From CAWKOH01 sp963851245 (GTDB lineage: Bacteria; Actinomycetota; Acidimicrobiia; Acidimicrobiales; Palsa-688): 64,000 bases of DNA. Shown piece after piece: positions 26,765 through 35,983 of the stretch. Under the pieces are notes generated by a model that saw nothing but the letters and a program-made list of their open reading frames with translations, made no database searches and was not told the origin of the DNA. The stretch covers positions 434,001 to 498,000 of the forward strand of contig CAWKOH010000004.1 of NCBI GenBank assembly GCA_963851245.1, read 5' to 3'. Both the position numbers and the translations under genes were made by a program. Every line of letters begins with the position of its first letter. Within the stretch, counting starts at the first letter, position 1.

Positions 26765-28507
26765 ATGCAGCGAGCGAGGGTCGGTGACCTGGACGAGCTT
26801 CGCACCAAGGGCTGCCTGACTGGAAAGGTCGGATCGCAGCCGGTCTGCGTGTTCTGGAGTGACGATCAGGCCTACGCCGTCGATGACCGCTGTCCCCACA
26901 TGGGCTTCCCCCTCCATCGCGGTACGGTTGAGAATGGATTGCTGACCTGCCACTGGCACCACGCCCGGTTTGACCTGGCCTCAGGCGGGACACTCGATCC
27001 ATTTGCCGATGATGTCCGGGCGCATGACGTGGTCATCGATGGAGTTGATGTTTTGGTAGCGGTCCGGACCGATCCGGATCTGGTGGCCCACCACTTGGGC
27101 CGTCTGGAGGAGGGGCTGGAGCACGGACTGACCCTGGTAACGGCGAAAGCCGTGCTGGCGCTACTGGAACTGCTGGGGACCGAATCAGGCGGGGCGGCTG
27201 CAGTGCGAACCGGGATTGAGTTCGGCATCCGCAACAGGGAAGCAGGATGGGGCTCGGGCCTCACCGTACTGACAGCTATGGCGAACGTGCTGCCCGCACT
27301 GAACCCCTCCGACCGAGCCCTCGCGCTGGTACATGGGCTGGCCTTCTTGTCGCGCGACACTCGCGGCCGACCGCCTCGATTCGCCCTCTCGCCGTTAACC
27401 GGGAACGTTCCCGCCACCCGGCTCGGGTCCTGGTTCCGTCGATTCGTCGACACGCGCAACGGCGACGCGGCTGAACGTGTTCTCGCCACCGCGGCCGCGT
27501 CGGGTGCCGAGGAGGCGGCATTGGCCGGTATGGCCGGCGCCGCAGTTACCGACCATGTGTTCATCGACGGAGGTCACACCATCGACTTCACCAACAAGGC
27601 GTTCGAGGCTCTCGAGCACCTCGGCCCAGACGACGCCGGCGCTGTTCTTCCGACCCTCGCACACCAGATGGCCTCAGCTTCGAGGTCGGAGGAGGCCGGG
27701 GCGTGGCGGCACCCGTACGATCTGTCCGGCATCCTTGGCTCCGTCGGCCTGAACAGAGGAATCGATGGACGCCCTGCCAGCGACGACGGCCGATTCTCCG
27801 GTGACGGCGACGTGGAAGCGCTCGGGTGGGCCGTACTAGGCGACGACCCATCCGCAATTGCAGCCGAGCTCGACCGGGCCCTTCTCCGCGGGGCGACGTA
27901 CGAGCAACTGGCGCGGGCAGTTGCTTACGCGGCGGCCCTGCGGCTGGTCCGGTTCCACACTCAAAACGACCACGGCGACTGGGATGTGGTCCACCACGGT
28001 TTCACCGCCGCCAGCGCCACGCATCAGATGGTCCTCCGTGCCCCCACCCCAGACCTGGCGCGAGGTGTCTACCAGCTCGCCCTGAAGGTGTTCCTGGACC
28101 GCTTTCTCAACGTCCCGGCTGCCCGGCTTCCCAGCAACAACGAGCTGGCCACTCGCCGTCCCGATCTGGCCCAGCTCCAGGACTGCTGGGACCGGGAAGG
28201 TATGGTCGACGAGGCGGGCGCAATTGTGTACGGCTGGCTGCGCTCGGGTGGAGACCAGTCCGATGTCATTGCTGCTCTCGGCTCCGCCTTGCTGGCTGAG
28301 GATGCCGACTTTCACTGGTACCAGACCTACGAAGCCGCCGTCCGGCAGGCAAGAGCCTGGCCTTCGGGTTCCGAACCGGCTGCCCTCATTCTCTGTGGTG
28401 CGGCCCGGTTTCTTGCTGCTCATACGCCGACCCGGCGGGAGCTGGCGCAGGTGGCCCGGATCGCGAGCCGCTTGCGCCGGGGCGAAGCTCTCTACGAGGA
28501 GCTCTGA
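26765..28507 (+). CDS. Rieske [2Fe-2S] protein with large helical C-terminal domain
   Basis: About 580 residues. An N-terminal Rieske domain (residues 1-100) carries CPHMGFPLHRG and CHWHHARFDLASGG, giving the two Cys and two His cluster ligands. The remaining 480 residues are mostly helical, with VTDHVFIDGGHTIDFTNKAF and LVRFHTQNDHGDWDVVHHGF as the most conserved-looking His-rich segments. These could bind a metal or substrate, but I do not recognise the domain. The ATG at 26765, eight bases after GGAGG, is preferred to GTG 26756. Electron transfer is expected from the Rieske part; the overall reaction is unknown. Confidence 0.8.
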   Translation: MQRARVGDLDELRTKGCLTGKVGSQPVCVFWSDDQAYAVDDRCPHMGFPLHRGTVENGLLTCHWHHARFDLASGGTLDPFADDVRAHDVVIDGVDVLVAVRTDPDLVAHHLGRLEEGLEHGLTLVTAKAVLALLELLGTESGGAAAVRTGIEFGIRNREAGWGSGLTVLTAMANVLPALNPSDRALALVHGLAFLSRDTRGRPPRFALSPLTGNVPATRLGSWFRRFVDTRNGDAAERVLATAAASGAEEAALAGMAGAAVTDHVFIDGGHTIDFTNKAFEALEHLGPDDAGAVLPTLAHQMASASRSEEAGAWRHPYDLSGILGSVGLNRGIDGRPASDDGRFSGDGDVEALGWAVLGDDPSAIAAELDRALLRGATYEQLARAVAYAAALRLVRFHTQNDHGDWDVVHHGFTAASATHQMVLRAPTPDLARGVYQLALKVFLDRFLNVPAARLPSNNELATRRPDLAQLQDCWDREGMVDEAGAIVYGWLRSGGDQSDVIAALGSALLAEDADFHWYQTYEAAVRQARAWPSGSEPAALILCGAARFLAAHTPTRRELAQVARIASRLRRGEALYEEL

Positions 28508-28521
28508 CCAATAACGCGGTG

Positions 28522-28545
28522 CGGTCTCAACTGTCCCCTAGACCG
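28522..28545. terminator. Possible bidirectional terminator hairpin
   Basis: CGGTCT and AGACCG pair across a 12-base loop between the convergent ends of the Rieske gene and the small SH3-like gene. Short stem, no T tract. Confidence 0.3.
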
Positions 28546-28747
28546 TGAGTACCTCGACCTCGCTGTCAACGGTGACAGGGCACTTGAACCAGCGCTGTGG
28601 GGTGTCTTCGATGAAGGCGATCATGTTCGGCATTCCCATGAAGCCTTGCTCGATGCGCGTCGCTATGACCTCCGTGCCGTTAGCGGTGCGAACGCGGTCA
28701 CCGGGCTGGACGTCAAAAGCCTTTGTCGCCCTCCAACCCTCGGCCAT
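28538..28747 (-). CDS. Small SH3-like beta-barrel protein
   Basis: 69 residues from the Met in MAEGWRATKAFDVQPGDRVR. The sequence VQPGDRVRTANGTEVIATRI followed by IAFIEDTPQRWFKCPV suggests a small all-beta barrel. No function recognised. A longer reading to 28843 is open but runs into the dioxygenase gene. Confidence 0.55.
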   Translation of the reverse strand: MAEGWRATKAFDVQPGDRVRTANGTEVIATRIEQGFMGMPNMIAFIEDTPQRWFKCPVTVDSEVEVLTV

Positions 28748-28809
28748 CCTGGCTACCTCCTGATAGTGCGAGCGTATTGACAATTTCGCCGTTCGTGTGC
28801 AACGTACCC

Positions 28810-29628
28810 TCAACTTCTCTCCAGGACCAGATCGAACTTGCAATCACCGTCCCTCATGCTCGCGACGATCGACTGCCGGACGCCGAAGACCGCGTCTTGT
28901 CCCAGCCAAGGTGAGGTCTCATCGAACACATGGGTGACGAGTGTCTTGAAGCCCGGCGCCGCCACCTTCAGATGAATGTGAGCGGGGCGCCAGGACAGGC
29001 GGCCGGTGGCCCGTAGCATTTCTCCGACGGGGCCATCATCGGGGATGGTGTAGTCCACGGGACGCACGGTACCTATCTCGTATCGCCCATCCTCCCCTAT
29101 AAGGAATACGCCGCGCAGGTTCCGCTTCTGGACATTCTCCTCTATGTCGTAGAGCCCATTGGGCTGAACCTGCCAGACCTCGATGGTCGCTTGCGGGATG
29201 GGATGGCTGTCGAGATCCTTCACCGTCCCGTGGAGGACGAGAGGTGTGCCACCGGTCAGCGGGTCGTCCAGGATGGAATCCCCGAACGATCGCGGTGGGG
29301 CCGCCTCGATGTAGAACGGACCCAGGACGGTTGGTTCGGTTGCTCCATCTGCGGCTCGTTCGTTGATCATCTCTATGAGCATCGAAAGGCCGAGGGTGTC
29401 GGAAAGAAGGACGAACTCTTGTCGGACCTCGTCGCACCTGTGACCGACGGCCGTCAAGAACGAGATCCCTGCTTGCCACTCCGAGCGGGTCAGTCCGACC
29501 TCTTCGGCGAACGCGTGGAGGTGCCTTACAGCCGAGGCGACGATCGTCGCGGTGCGGGGATTCGGGGCACGGACAACTGCCGAGCAGACCTGGCGAAGAT
29601 GTTCTTCGGGCGTCATCGGAGCGGTCAT
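28810..29628 (-). CDS. Intradiol ring-cleavage dioxygenase (hydroxyquinol 1,2-dioxygenase type)
   Basis: Non-heme Fe(III) dioxygenase that opens catechol or hydroxyquinol rings between the hydroxyls. An N-terminal helical linker domain (residues 1-95) precedes a beta-sandwich with the four iron ligands: Tyr in PNGLYDIEEN, Tyr in RPVDYTIPDDGP and two His in RPAHIHLKV. VLGPFYIEAAPP is characteristic. 272 residues. Hydroxyquinol rather than catechol preference is suggested by overall similarity and not proven. No maleylacetate reductase gene is adjacent. Confidence 0.88.
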   Translation of the reverse strand: MTAPMTPEEHLRQVCSAVVRAPNPRTATIVASAVRHLHAFAEEVGLTRSEWQAGISFLTAVGHRCDEVRQEFVLLSDTLGLSMLIEMINERAADGATEPTVLGPFYIEAAPPRSFGDSILDDPLTGGTPLVLHGTVKDLDSHPIPQATIEVWQVQPNGLYDIEENVQKRNLRGVFLIGEDGRYEIGTVRPVDYTIPDDGPVGEMLRATGRLSWRPAHIHLKVAAPGFKTLVTHVFDETSPWLGQDAVFGVRQSIVASMRDGDCKFDLVLERS

Positions 29629-29664
29629 GTGATCTCCTTGGCCAGTTAGGCGTCAGGGGAGTGC

Positions 29665-30045
29665 TTACCCAGGATGCAAAGGACGAGCAAAGCTGAGTTC
29701 GTGACCGTCGGGGTCGCGGACGTGAAAATAGCGCTCGCCCCACGTGGCGTCTGCGGGCTGGGTCTCTGGTTCGAATCCGGCTGACAGGACGCGCTGGTGC
29801 ATCTCGTCGACGTCGTCGACCCAGAAGACCACTCTGCCCCAGATGGACCCTCGCGGTTGTCCGTCGGTGGTCAGTTGAAGATTGAGAAAGCCGGTGCCGG
29901 CCTGGAAACTTGTGAACTCTGCATGGACACCTCCATACAGTATCTCGAACCCGAGATCCCGGTAGAAGGCAACGCTTTTGCGCATGTCGGTAGTCAACAA
30001 AGTCACCGCGCTGATGCTTCGGACCGGATGCGATTGCTCTTGCAT
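29665..30045 (-). CDS. VOC/glyoxalase-fold protein
   Basis: About 126 residues from MQEQSHPVRSISAVTLLTTD. Two beta-alpha-beta-beta-beta modules; AVAFYRDLGFEI-like VAFYRDLGFEILYGG in the first and FHVRDPDGHELSFARPL in the second are typical of the glyoxalase/bleomycin-resistance/extradiol dioxygenase superfamily. Start chosen at 30045; the longer frame lacks homology. Same strand as the intradiol dioxygenase, 36 bp upstream of it. Reaction unknown. Confidence 0.82.
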   Translation of the reverse strand: MQEQSHPVRSISAVTLLTTDMRKSVAFYRDLGFEILYGGVHAEFTSFQAGTGFLNLQLTTDGQPRGSIWGRVVFWVDDVDEMHQRVLSAGFEPETQPADATWGERYFHVRDPDGHELSFARPLHPG

Positions 30046-30168
30046 ATCAACAGCGTGGCAGGGAATATCGTCGGCTGCAGAGGAGGTTGCACCACTCGAC
30101 TGTCGCAGGTGCACGATTAGCGCCTATTCTTGAGCAACAAGCACTTCCCTGACATGTAGGAGTTGAAT

Positions 30169-30462
30169 GTGGCCGCGAAACTTGTCGTAATGGCGCGCAG
30201 AGGTGGTAGTCAAATCGCTCTGGTTGGCGCGAGCGGCGCCGAACTGCTGGCATCTAAGGTGTTCAGCGAGCCGCGCGCCAAAGGAGCGACGCTCCGATCT
30301 CTGAAGGCACTGATGGGTGAGGACATTGTCGTCGAAGATCACACCCTTTCTTCACCGGCACGGAAGCCCGCGACGCGTAAGCCTTCGACGCGCACCGCGA
30401 AGCGAGCTGTGAAGCCGGCCCGCGCGACTGTCCGGCGCCGTACTCGGACCAGGGCGAAGTAG
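30169..30462 (+). CDS. Small protein with basic C-terminal tail
   Basis: 97 residues. A DUF1508-like beta-rich N-terminus (GGSQIALVGASGAELLASKV followed by FSEPRAKGATLRSLKALMG) is followed by a tail rich in Lys, Arg, Thr and Ala (RKPATRKPSTRTAKRAVKPA) reminiscent of histone-like tails. GTG 30169 is preferred because AGGAG lies seven bases upstream. The tail suggests nucleic-acid binding, which is inference. Confidence 0.65.
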   Translation: MAAKLVVMARRGGSQIALVGASGAELLASKVFSEPRAKGATLRSLKALMGEDIVVEDHTLSSPARKPATRKPSTRTAKRAVKPARATVRRRTRTRAK

Positions 30463-30478
30463 GCCGCTCGGCGAAGCA

Positions 30479-31420
30479 GTGCGAGCCGTTGGGGTTCTCG
30501 AATACGGAGGTCCGGAAGCACTTCGCGTGGTCGAGTTGCCCGATCCCGTAACCGGGAGCGGCGACATTCGTATCCGGGTCCACGCGGCTGCCGTCAATCC
30601 AACCGACACCTTCGTTCGCAACGGGGCGCGCGCCGAGGCACAGAGGGCCGCGTCGCCGCCACCGTACGTGCCGGGCATGGATGCGGCGGGAGTCATCGAG
30701 GAGATCGGCGAGGGAGTCAGTACTGACCTTCAGCCGGGCGACCATGTGATGGCGATCGTGGTGCCCACCGGGTCACACGGTGCCTATTCCGAACGCATTG
30801 TGGTACCAGCCGAGTCCGTGGCTCGAGTCCCCGCTGGCGCTTCGGATGCCGAAGCCTGCACATTGCCCATGAACGGCCTTACGGCACGGCTCGCTCTCGA
30901 TACCCTCGCGCTTCGGGCCGCGGACACTCTGGGTGTCACCGGAGCGGCGGGTGCATTTGGCGGATATGTGGTTCAACTGGGCAAGGCCATGGGATTGAAG
31001 GTCATCGCTGATGCCGCTGCCTCGGACCGGCAGCTCGTGCTCGACCTCGGTGCCGATGTCGTGGTCATGCGAGGACAAGACGCCGCCCGGCTGATGCGCC
31101 AGGAGGTTCCCGAGGGCGTGGACGGACTCGCCGATGGAGCATTGCTGGACGGCGCCGTGATCGATGCTGTGCGCGACGGCGGTCGAGTGGTGACCGTGCG
31201 TGGCTATCGAGGCCCGGAGGAGCGCGGTGTTACCTTCCATCCCGTCTTCGTTCGCGAATATGCCCGCGAACATCGCAAACTCGACGAGCTGCGCCAGCTG
31301 GTCGAAGACGGGCGAGTGACCCTTCGCGTGGCGGGCACCTTCCAGCCCGAAGACGCGGCCGAGGCCCACCGCCTTCTCCAGGCCGGTGGCGTAAGGGGAC
31401 GCCTGGTGATCGAGTTCTAG
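30479..31420 (+). CDS. Zinc-independent quinone oxidoreductase-like MDR protein
   Basis: 313-residue medium-chain dehydrogenase/reductase. GroES-like N-terminus (VGVLEYGGPEALRVVELPDP, PYVPGMDAAGVIEEIGEGV) and Rossmann fold with GVTGAAGAFGGYVVQLGKA, an NADPH-type loop. No structural-zinc Cys cluster, so it belongs with NADPH:quinone reductases. GTG start 16 bp after the basic-tail gene. Confidence 0.88.
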   Translation: MRAVGVLEYGGPEALRVVELPDPVTGSGDIRIRVHAAAVNPTDTFVRNGARAEAQRAASPPPYVPGMDAAGVIEEIGEGVSTDLQPGDHVMAIVVPTGSHGAYSERIVVPAESVARVPAGASDAEACTLPMNGLTARLALDTLALRAADTLGVTGAAGAFGGYVVQLGKAMGLKVIADAAASDRQLVLDLGADVVVMRGQDAARLMRQEVPEGVDGLADGALLDGAVIDAVRDGGRVVTVRGYRGPEERGVTFHPVFVREYAREHRKLDELRQLVEDGRVTLRVAGTFQPEDAAEAHRLLQAGGVRGRLVIEF

Positions 31421-31462
31421 CCCTACCTCTCGGCTGCCCCGCGCCAGCGACCGGACCAGCGC

Positions 31463-33391
31463 CTAGAGGAAGGCGTCGGTCCCTTGTTCGGATTCGATGA
31501 GGCGGCCGAGGGCGTCGATGAGGGCCAGGTGGGTGAAGGCTTGGGGGAAGTTGCCCAGGTGCTCGCCGGTGGTGGTGTCTATTTCCTCGGCGTAGAGCTG
31601 CAGGGGTCCGGCGAAGGACAGGAGTTTGGTGCACAGGGCCATGGCCCGCTCGTGCTCGCCGATCATGGCCAGGGCGGTGACCAGCCAGAAGGAGCAGATG
31701 GTGAAGGTGCCTTCTTTGCCCTCGAAGCCGGTGTCGGTGGTGTCTACCTTGTAGCGCAGGACCAGCCCGTCTTCGGTCAACTCGTCGGCGATGGCCAGGA
31801 CGGTGCTGCGAATCCGTTCGTCGTCGGGTGGCAGGAAGCCCAGGATGGGCAAGAGCAGCAGGGAGGCGTCCAGTTCGTTGTTGCCGTAGTGCTGACGGAA
31901 GCGGCCGCGGTTGTCTACGCCTTTTTCCAGTATTTCGGCCTGCAAGGCGTCGGCGGCCTGGCGCCAACGGTCGGCACGTTCGTGGTCTTGGCGGGCGGCG
32001 GCCAGGTCGCTGCCTCGGTCCATGGCCACCCAGCACAGCGCCTTGGAGGCGGTGAAGTATTGGGGGTCACCCCGGATCTCCCAGATGCCCTGGTCGGGGT
32101 CGCCGGAGTGCTTGATAGCCGCCTCGACCAGGCTGGCCACCCCTTCCCAGGTGTGATTGGCGATCTGGGCCGCTCCTTGGTTGACGTAGGTGTCGACCGC
32201 ATCCAGGAGCATGCCCCACACGTCGTTCTGGTGTTGATCCCAGGCTCCGTTGCCGACCCGCACCGGCCGCGAGTTGCGGTAGCCGGTCAGGTGGTCGAGG
32301 GTGTGCTCGGTCAGGTCCTTCTCCCCGCCGATGCCGTACATGATCTGCAGTTCCCAGTCGATCCTGGGTCTGTTGGCCGCGGCCGGGGTGGCCGCCATAC
32401 CCCCGGCCGCCGCTTCGAGGATGAAGGCGAAGTACTCGATGGCCTCCCACTCAAAGCCCAGCCGGTAGAGCGACCGCAACATGAATGACGAGTCCCGGAT
32501 CCAGGTGTAGCGGTAGTCCCAGTTGCGGGCCCCTCCCGGGGTCTCGGGCAACGAGGTGGTGGCGGCGGCCATGATGGCCCCCGTCGGGGCATAGGACAAC
32601 CCCTTCAGGGTCAAGGCGCTGCGCTCCATGTAGCTGCGCCAGGGGTGATCGGGGAACTTTCCTGTCGAGAGCCAATCCCGCCAGTACGCCACCGTGTCCA
32701 CCAGCTGGGACTGAGCTTCCTCCAATGTGGAGGGCGGGGGCTCGGTCCCCCAGGAAAGGGCCACGAAGGCGCTCTGGGTGGCGTCCAGGGTGGAACGGCC
32801 ATAGCAACGAGCCGCCGTCACCCCCAGACGCACACTCGAAGTCATCTTCAGGGTCGGATCCCCCACCGGTGGGTGGACCGTCATGGCCCCATACCCATCA
32901 CCGTCGTAGTCCCACACCCCCGACGCGGCGCCGTACTCGAATGTAGGCGCCGCGTTGACCACCACCTCGACCCGGCCACCGATGCAAGTAGCCAGCCGGA
33001 GCAGCGTGCCGGTGGCGGCCGTATCTCCCGGGGCGCGCCGGTAATCAACCCGCCGCTCCGGAGACTGCACCGGCCGCACTACCAGCAAGTCCTGGACCAC
33101 CAGCCAGCCCGTAGGCGTGTGCCAGGTGGTCTCCAATACCATTGTCCCCGGGATGTAACGACGTTGATGAGGGACGTGGGTGTTCGTCGGCGAGAACCGG
33201 AACAGACCGGCCGTCCTATCCAGAAGCGCCCCGAACACACTCGGTGAGTCCGGTCGCGGCAGACACAGCCATTCCACCGCCCCGTCCGGAGCCACCAGAC
33301 AACTGTTCTCGCAATCCGATAAGAACCCATAATCCGCGATAGGCGGAAACGGACTGCGGCGACGGTCGGTACTCGCATCGGATGCCGGCAT
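31463..33391 (-). CDS. Glycoside hydrolase family 15 (trehalase/glucoamylase type)
   Basis: 642 residues. N-terminal beta domain opens PPIADYGFLSDCENSCLVAP, then the (alpha/alpha)6 barrel with ARNWDYRYTWIRDSSFMLRS and GNGAWDQHQNDVWGMLLDAV, then LLPILGFLPPDDERI. Same plan as mycobacterial trehalase; glucoamylase cannot be excluded. No signal peptide, so cytoplasmic, consistent with trehalose or glycogen turnover. Convergent with the MDR gene. Confidence 0.92.
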   Translation of the reverse strand: MPASDASTDRRRSPFPPIADYGFLSDCENSCLVAPDGAVEWLCLPRPDSPSVFGALLDRTAGLFRFSPTNTHVPHQRRYIPGTMVLETTWHTPTGWLVVQDLLVVRPVQSPERRVDYRRAPGDTAATGTLLRLATCIGGRVEVVVNAAPTFEYGAASGVWDYDGDGYGAMTVHPPVGDPTLKMTSSVRLGVTAARCYGRSTLDATQSAFVALSWGTEPPPSTLEEAQSQLVDTVAYWRDWLSTGKFPDHPWRSYMERSALTLKGLSYAPTGAIMAAATTSLPETPGGARNWDYRYTWIRDSSFMLRSLYRLGFEWEAIEYFAFILEAAAGGMAATPAAANRPRIDWELQIMYGIGGEKDLTEHTLDHLTGYRNSRPVRVGNGAWDQHQNDVWGMLLDAVDTYVNQGAAQIANHTWEGVASLVEAAIKHSGDPDQGIWEIRGDPQYFTASKALCWVAMDRGSDLAAARQDHERADRWRQAADALQAEILEKGVDNRGRFRQHYGNNELDASLLLLPILGFLPPDDERIRSTVLAIADELTEDGLVLRYKVDTTDTGFEGKEGTFTICSFWLVTALAMIGEHERAMALCTKLLSFAGPLQLYAEEIDTTTGEHLGNFPQAFTHLALIDALGRLIESEQGTDAFL

Positions 33392-33514
33392 GGGGCTGAT
33401 CCTAGATCAGGCGGTCGACAACCGCTCCGTTCGAGTCCTTCCTCCTCCGTCGGGCGATCCCGCGCCCAACCATTCATTGTGGCGCGCCGGATCACCCGTC
33501 GCGTCGGGCGGCTG

Positions 33515-33994
33515 TCAGCCCATGGTCTTGGCCCCGTCGAGCGACTCCCGGATGATGTCGGCGTGGCCGGAGTGCCGGGCCGTCTCCTCGAGCAGGTGAG
33601 CGAGGACCCACCGGAGGTTCACCTGCGCAAGGGTCTCGGGCTGGCGGCAGACATCGTCAAGGCTTGCGGCTTGGCGGGCGATCGCATCGCTCTGGGGCCA
33701 GGTGAACTGGTACAAGGCGATGGCTGCATCCAAGGTGTCGCTCGGGTGTACCGAGTCATCGGGTACCACGAAAGGCTGGCCGGCGAATCGAGACTGCAGC
33801 CACGTGATTTCGGCCCCGGCCATGTGCTTTATGAACCATAGCAACGTGGTGCCGCTCCTCACGGGCGACAAGCGGGCGCTGGAGTCATCGACGCCGGCAG
33901 CCTTTCGAACCAGCGAGTCCCGCTGGTATTGGAGCAGAGCAAGCACGGTGTCGAGCTCCCCACCTGCAAGTCGGGGAGGCTTCTGGTCCGGCAC
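33515..33994 (-). CDS. DinB/DUF664 family protein
   Basis: 159 residues, four-helix bundle of the DinB/YfiT superfamily. Putative metal His residues lie in LWFIKHMAGAEITWL and in NLRWVLAHLLEETARHSGHAD. Actinobacterial members are thought to be mycothiol- or bacillithiol-dependent transferases. Substrate unknown. Divergent from the next gene with 27 bp between starts. Confidence 0.85.
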   Translation of the reverse strand: MPDQKPPRLAGGELDTVLALLQYQRDSLVRKAAGVDDSSARLSPVRSGTTLLWFIKHMAGAEITWLQSRFAGQPFVVPDDSVHPSDTLDAAIALYQFTWPQSDAIARQAASLDDVCRQPETLAQVNLRWVLAHLLEETARHSGHADIIRESLDGAKTMG

Positions 33995-34021
33995 CGAGGG
34001 CAGATCATAAGCTTGCCTGCC

Positions 34022-34732
34022 ATGAGGGGACCGGGTGCTCTGTTGGCTGCTGGGCGCGATGCCGACATCTTCGAGTATGGCCCGAACCTGGTGCTACGAC
34101 AGTCTCGACAGGGTCGCTCAATGGTTCACGAGGCGCGCGTAATGGACTACGTACGGGCTCGGGGCTACCCGGTGCCGGCGGTGACCGAGGTCAGCGACGA
34201 CGGCGTCAGGCTGGTGATGCAGCGCATAGACGGGCTCAACATGGTGGACACGCTGACCAGGCGGCCATGGGCGGTACGCCACTACGGCCGGCTGCTCGCC
34301 GAACTACACCACGCCCTCCACCGGCTGGCCAGCCCCTCATGGCTTCCGCCCTCGGCCATCGGTGAAGGGGAGCACATCATCCACATGGACCTCCATCCCC
34401 TTAACGTCATCATGAGCGCAGCGGGACCGGTCGTGATCGATTGGACCAATGCTCGACGCGGGGATTCGGCCGCGGACGTGGCCCTTACGTGGGTGCTGCT
34501 GGAGTGCGGGTCGGTCTCCGCCAACCGCTGGATCGCACCCCTTCTGGGACGTGCCCGTCGCTTGCTGACCGACGCCTTCCTCGGCTCGGTGGACCTCGAC
34601 GATGTCCGTTCGAGCCTACGTTCGGTCGTGGAATGGAAGGTGCACGATCCGAACATGTCCGCCGACGAACAAGCGGCCATGTGGCGTCTGGTGGACGACG
34701 CGGGGCAGATAGCAGCCTCTGCGGGTCGCTAG
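34022..34732 (+). CDS. Phosphotransferase of the APH/kinase-like superfamily
   Basis: 237 residues from the ATG at 34022; a longer frame from 33929 would overlap the divergent DinB gene and adds nothing conserved. Motifs: ALLAAGRDADIFEYG in the N-lobe, IIHMDLHPLNVIMS (catalytic Asp) and PVVIDWTNARRGDSAADVAL (metal Asp). The short N-lobe suggests a small-molecule or protein kinase. Substrate unknown. Confidence 0.82.
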   Translation: MRGPGALLAAGRDADIFEYGPNLVLRQSRQGRSMVHEARVMDYVRARGYPVPAVTEVSDDGVRLVMQRIDGLNMVDTLTRRPWAVRHYGRLLAELHHALHRLASPSWLPPSAIGEGEHIIHMDLHPLNVIMSAAGPVVIDWTNARRGDSAADVALTWVLLECGSVSANRWIAPLLGRARRLLTDAFLGSVDLDDVRSSLRSVVEWKVHDPNMSADEQAAMWRLVDDAGQIAASAGR

Positions 34733-34786
34733 AGTCCCCAACGCTGGCGTGGAGTGTTTCCACCTAGGAAGGCAAGGAGCATGTCC

Positions 34787-35245
34787 ATGAGCGACCCCGT
34801 CACCAATAGCGGTCCGGTTATCGTGGTCGGAGTGGACGGCTCCGACGCGTCCAAGGATGCGCTCCGTTGGGCCGCTCACCAGGCTGCGCTGACCGGCGCC
34901 ACCCTGAGGGCGATCATGACCTGGAACGTCCCCATGATCAACTACGGCGCCGCCATGCCAGGATCGATCGAAGCCGACGTCAACCGCGACTCAAAGGAGG
35001 CCTTGGACCAGGCCATCCAGGAAGTTCTCGGCCTGGTGCCCTCCGCCAAAGTGACGGCCGAGGTGGTGGAGGGGCACCCCGCCGAGGTGCTCGTCGGCGC
35101 GGCCCGGGAGGCGGATCTTCTTGTCGTCGGCAGCCGCGGGCACGGGGCCTTTAAAGGCATGTTTCTCGGTTCGGTGAGCACCCACTGCGTCTCCCACGCC
35201 ACTTGCCCGGTCGTCGTGGTACGTCACCAACCAGAAGACGAGTAG
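34787..35245 (+). CDS. Universal stress protein
   Basis: About 152 residues, one UspA domain of the ATP-binding class: VVGVDGSDASKDALRWAAHQ at the N-terminus and VVGSRGHGAFKGMFLGSVST, the G-x2-G-x9-G-S nucleotide loop. ATG 34787 is seven bases after AAGGAG; ATG 34781 is too close. It neighbours the kdp locus, whose KdpD sensor half also carries a Usp domain. Confidence 0.92.
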   Translation: MSDPVTNSGPVIVVGVDGSDASKDALRWAAHQAALTGATLRAIMTWNVPMINYGAAMPGSIEADVNRDSKEALDQAIQEVLGLVPSAKVTAEVVEGHPAEVLVGAAREADLLVVGSRGHGAFKGMFLGSVSTHCVSHATCPVVVVRHQPEDE

Positions 35246-35302
35246 ACCTGGAGTACTCACGCGGAGGCCGCCACCCGTCGGCCGTACCGCGAGCCCGAAT
35301 CG

Positions 35303-35983
35303 TCAAGTCAACGTATAGCCCACGCCCGGCACTGTACGGATCAGGTGGCCGTCGGCGTCGCCCAGCTTCTGGCGCAATCGGTGAATGTAGGCGTGCAGGT
35401 ATTGGGCCTCGCGCTTGTAGCCCGGACCCCAGACCGCCGACAGGATCATCTCCTGGGTGCAGGTGCGGCCGGCATAGCGAACAAGGAAGGCCAGCACGTC
35501 GAACTCCTTGGCGGTGAGGGAGACAACCGCCCCGTTCATCCTGGCTTCATGGTGGACCAGGTCCAGGTCGATCGGACCGGCGCCCAGCGCGGTCGGAGCG
35601 GCCTCGTCGGCTGAGGTCGCACGGTGGCGGAGGGCGGTTCGGATGCGGGCCTCGAGCTCCGGCATACTGAACGGCTTCGTGACGTAGTCGTCGGCGCCGC
35701 CGTCTAGGGCCGACACCTTGCGATCATCGGAACCGATGGCCGAAAGGACCAGGATGGGGACTTCGCTCCACTCCCGGATGCGTCGGCACACTTCCATCCC
35801 GTCGGTATCCGGCAGTCCGAGATCGAGGATTACGACGTCGGGTGTAATGGCTGCGGCCTGCAAGACTCCCTGATCTCCGTTGGCGGCGGTGAACACGTCG
35901 TGCCCTCCAGCTCGGAGGGCCAGCCTGAGAGCTCTGAGCAAGGATGGATCGTCGTCGACCACCAGGACCCGAGCCACTAGCAC
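35303..35983 (-). CDS. kdpE: KdpE-type response regulator
   Basis: OmpR-family regulator, 226 residues. Receiver with acidic pocket VVDDDPS, phospho-Asp in VVILDLGLPDTDG, and Lys in YVTKPFS; winged helix ending YIHRLRQKLGDADGHLIRTV. KdpE assignment rests on the preceding gene, to which it is joined: the kinase stop (35977) overlaps the start region. Expected to activate kdp expression on K+ limitation or osmotic stress. Confidence 0.92.
   Translation of the reverse strand: MLVARVLVVDDDPSLLRALRLALRAGGHDVFTAANGDQGVLQAAAITPDVVILDLGLPDTDGMEVCRRIREWSEVPILVLSAIGSDDRKVSALDGGADDYVTKPFSMPELEARIRTALRHRATSADEAAPTALGAGPIDLDLVHHEARMNGAVVSLTAKEFDVLAFLVRYAGRTCTQEMILSAVWGPGYKREAQYLHAYIHRLRQKLGDADGHLIRTVPGVGYTLT

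Noticed and set aside
29765..29785. tRNA T-loop-like GGTTCGAATCC
   Set aside because: No acceptor, D or anticodon arms around it; it lies inside the VOC-protein gene.
33929..34021. N-terminal extension of the phosphotransferase at 34022
   Set aside because: Would overlap the divergent DinB gene and adds no conserved sequence.
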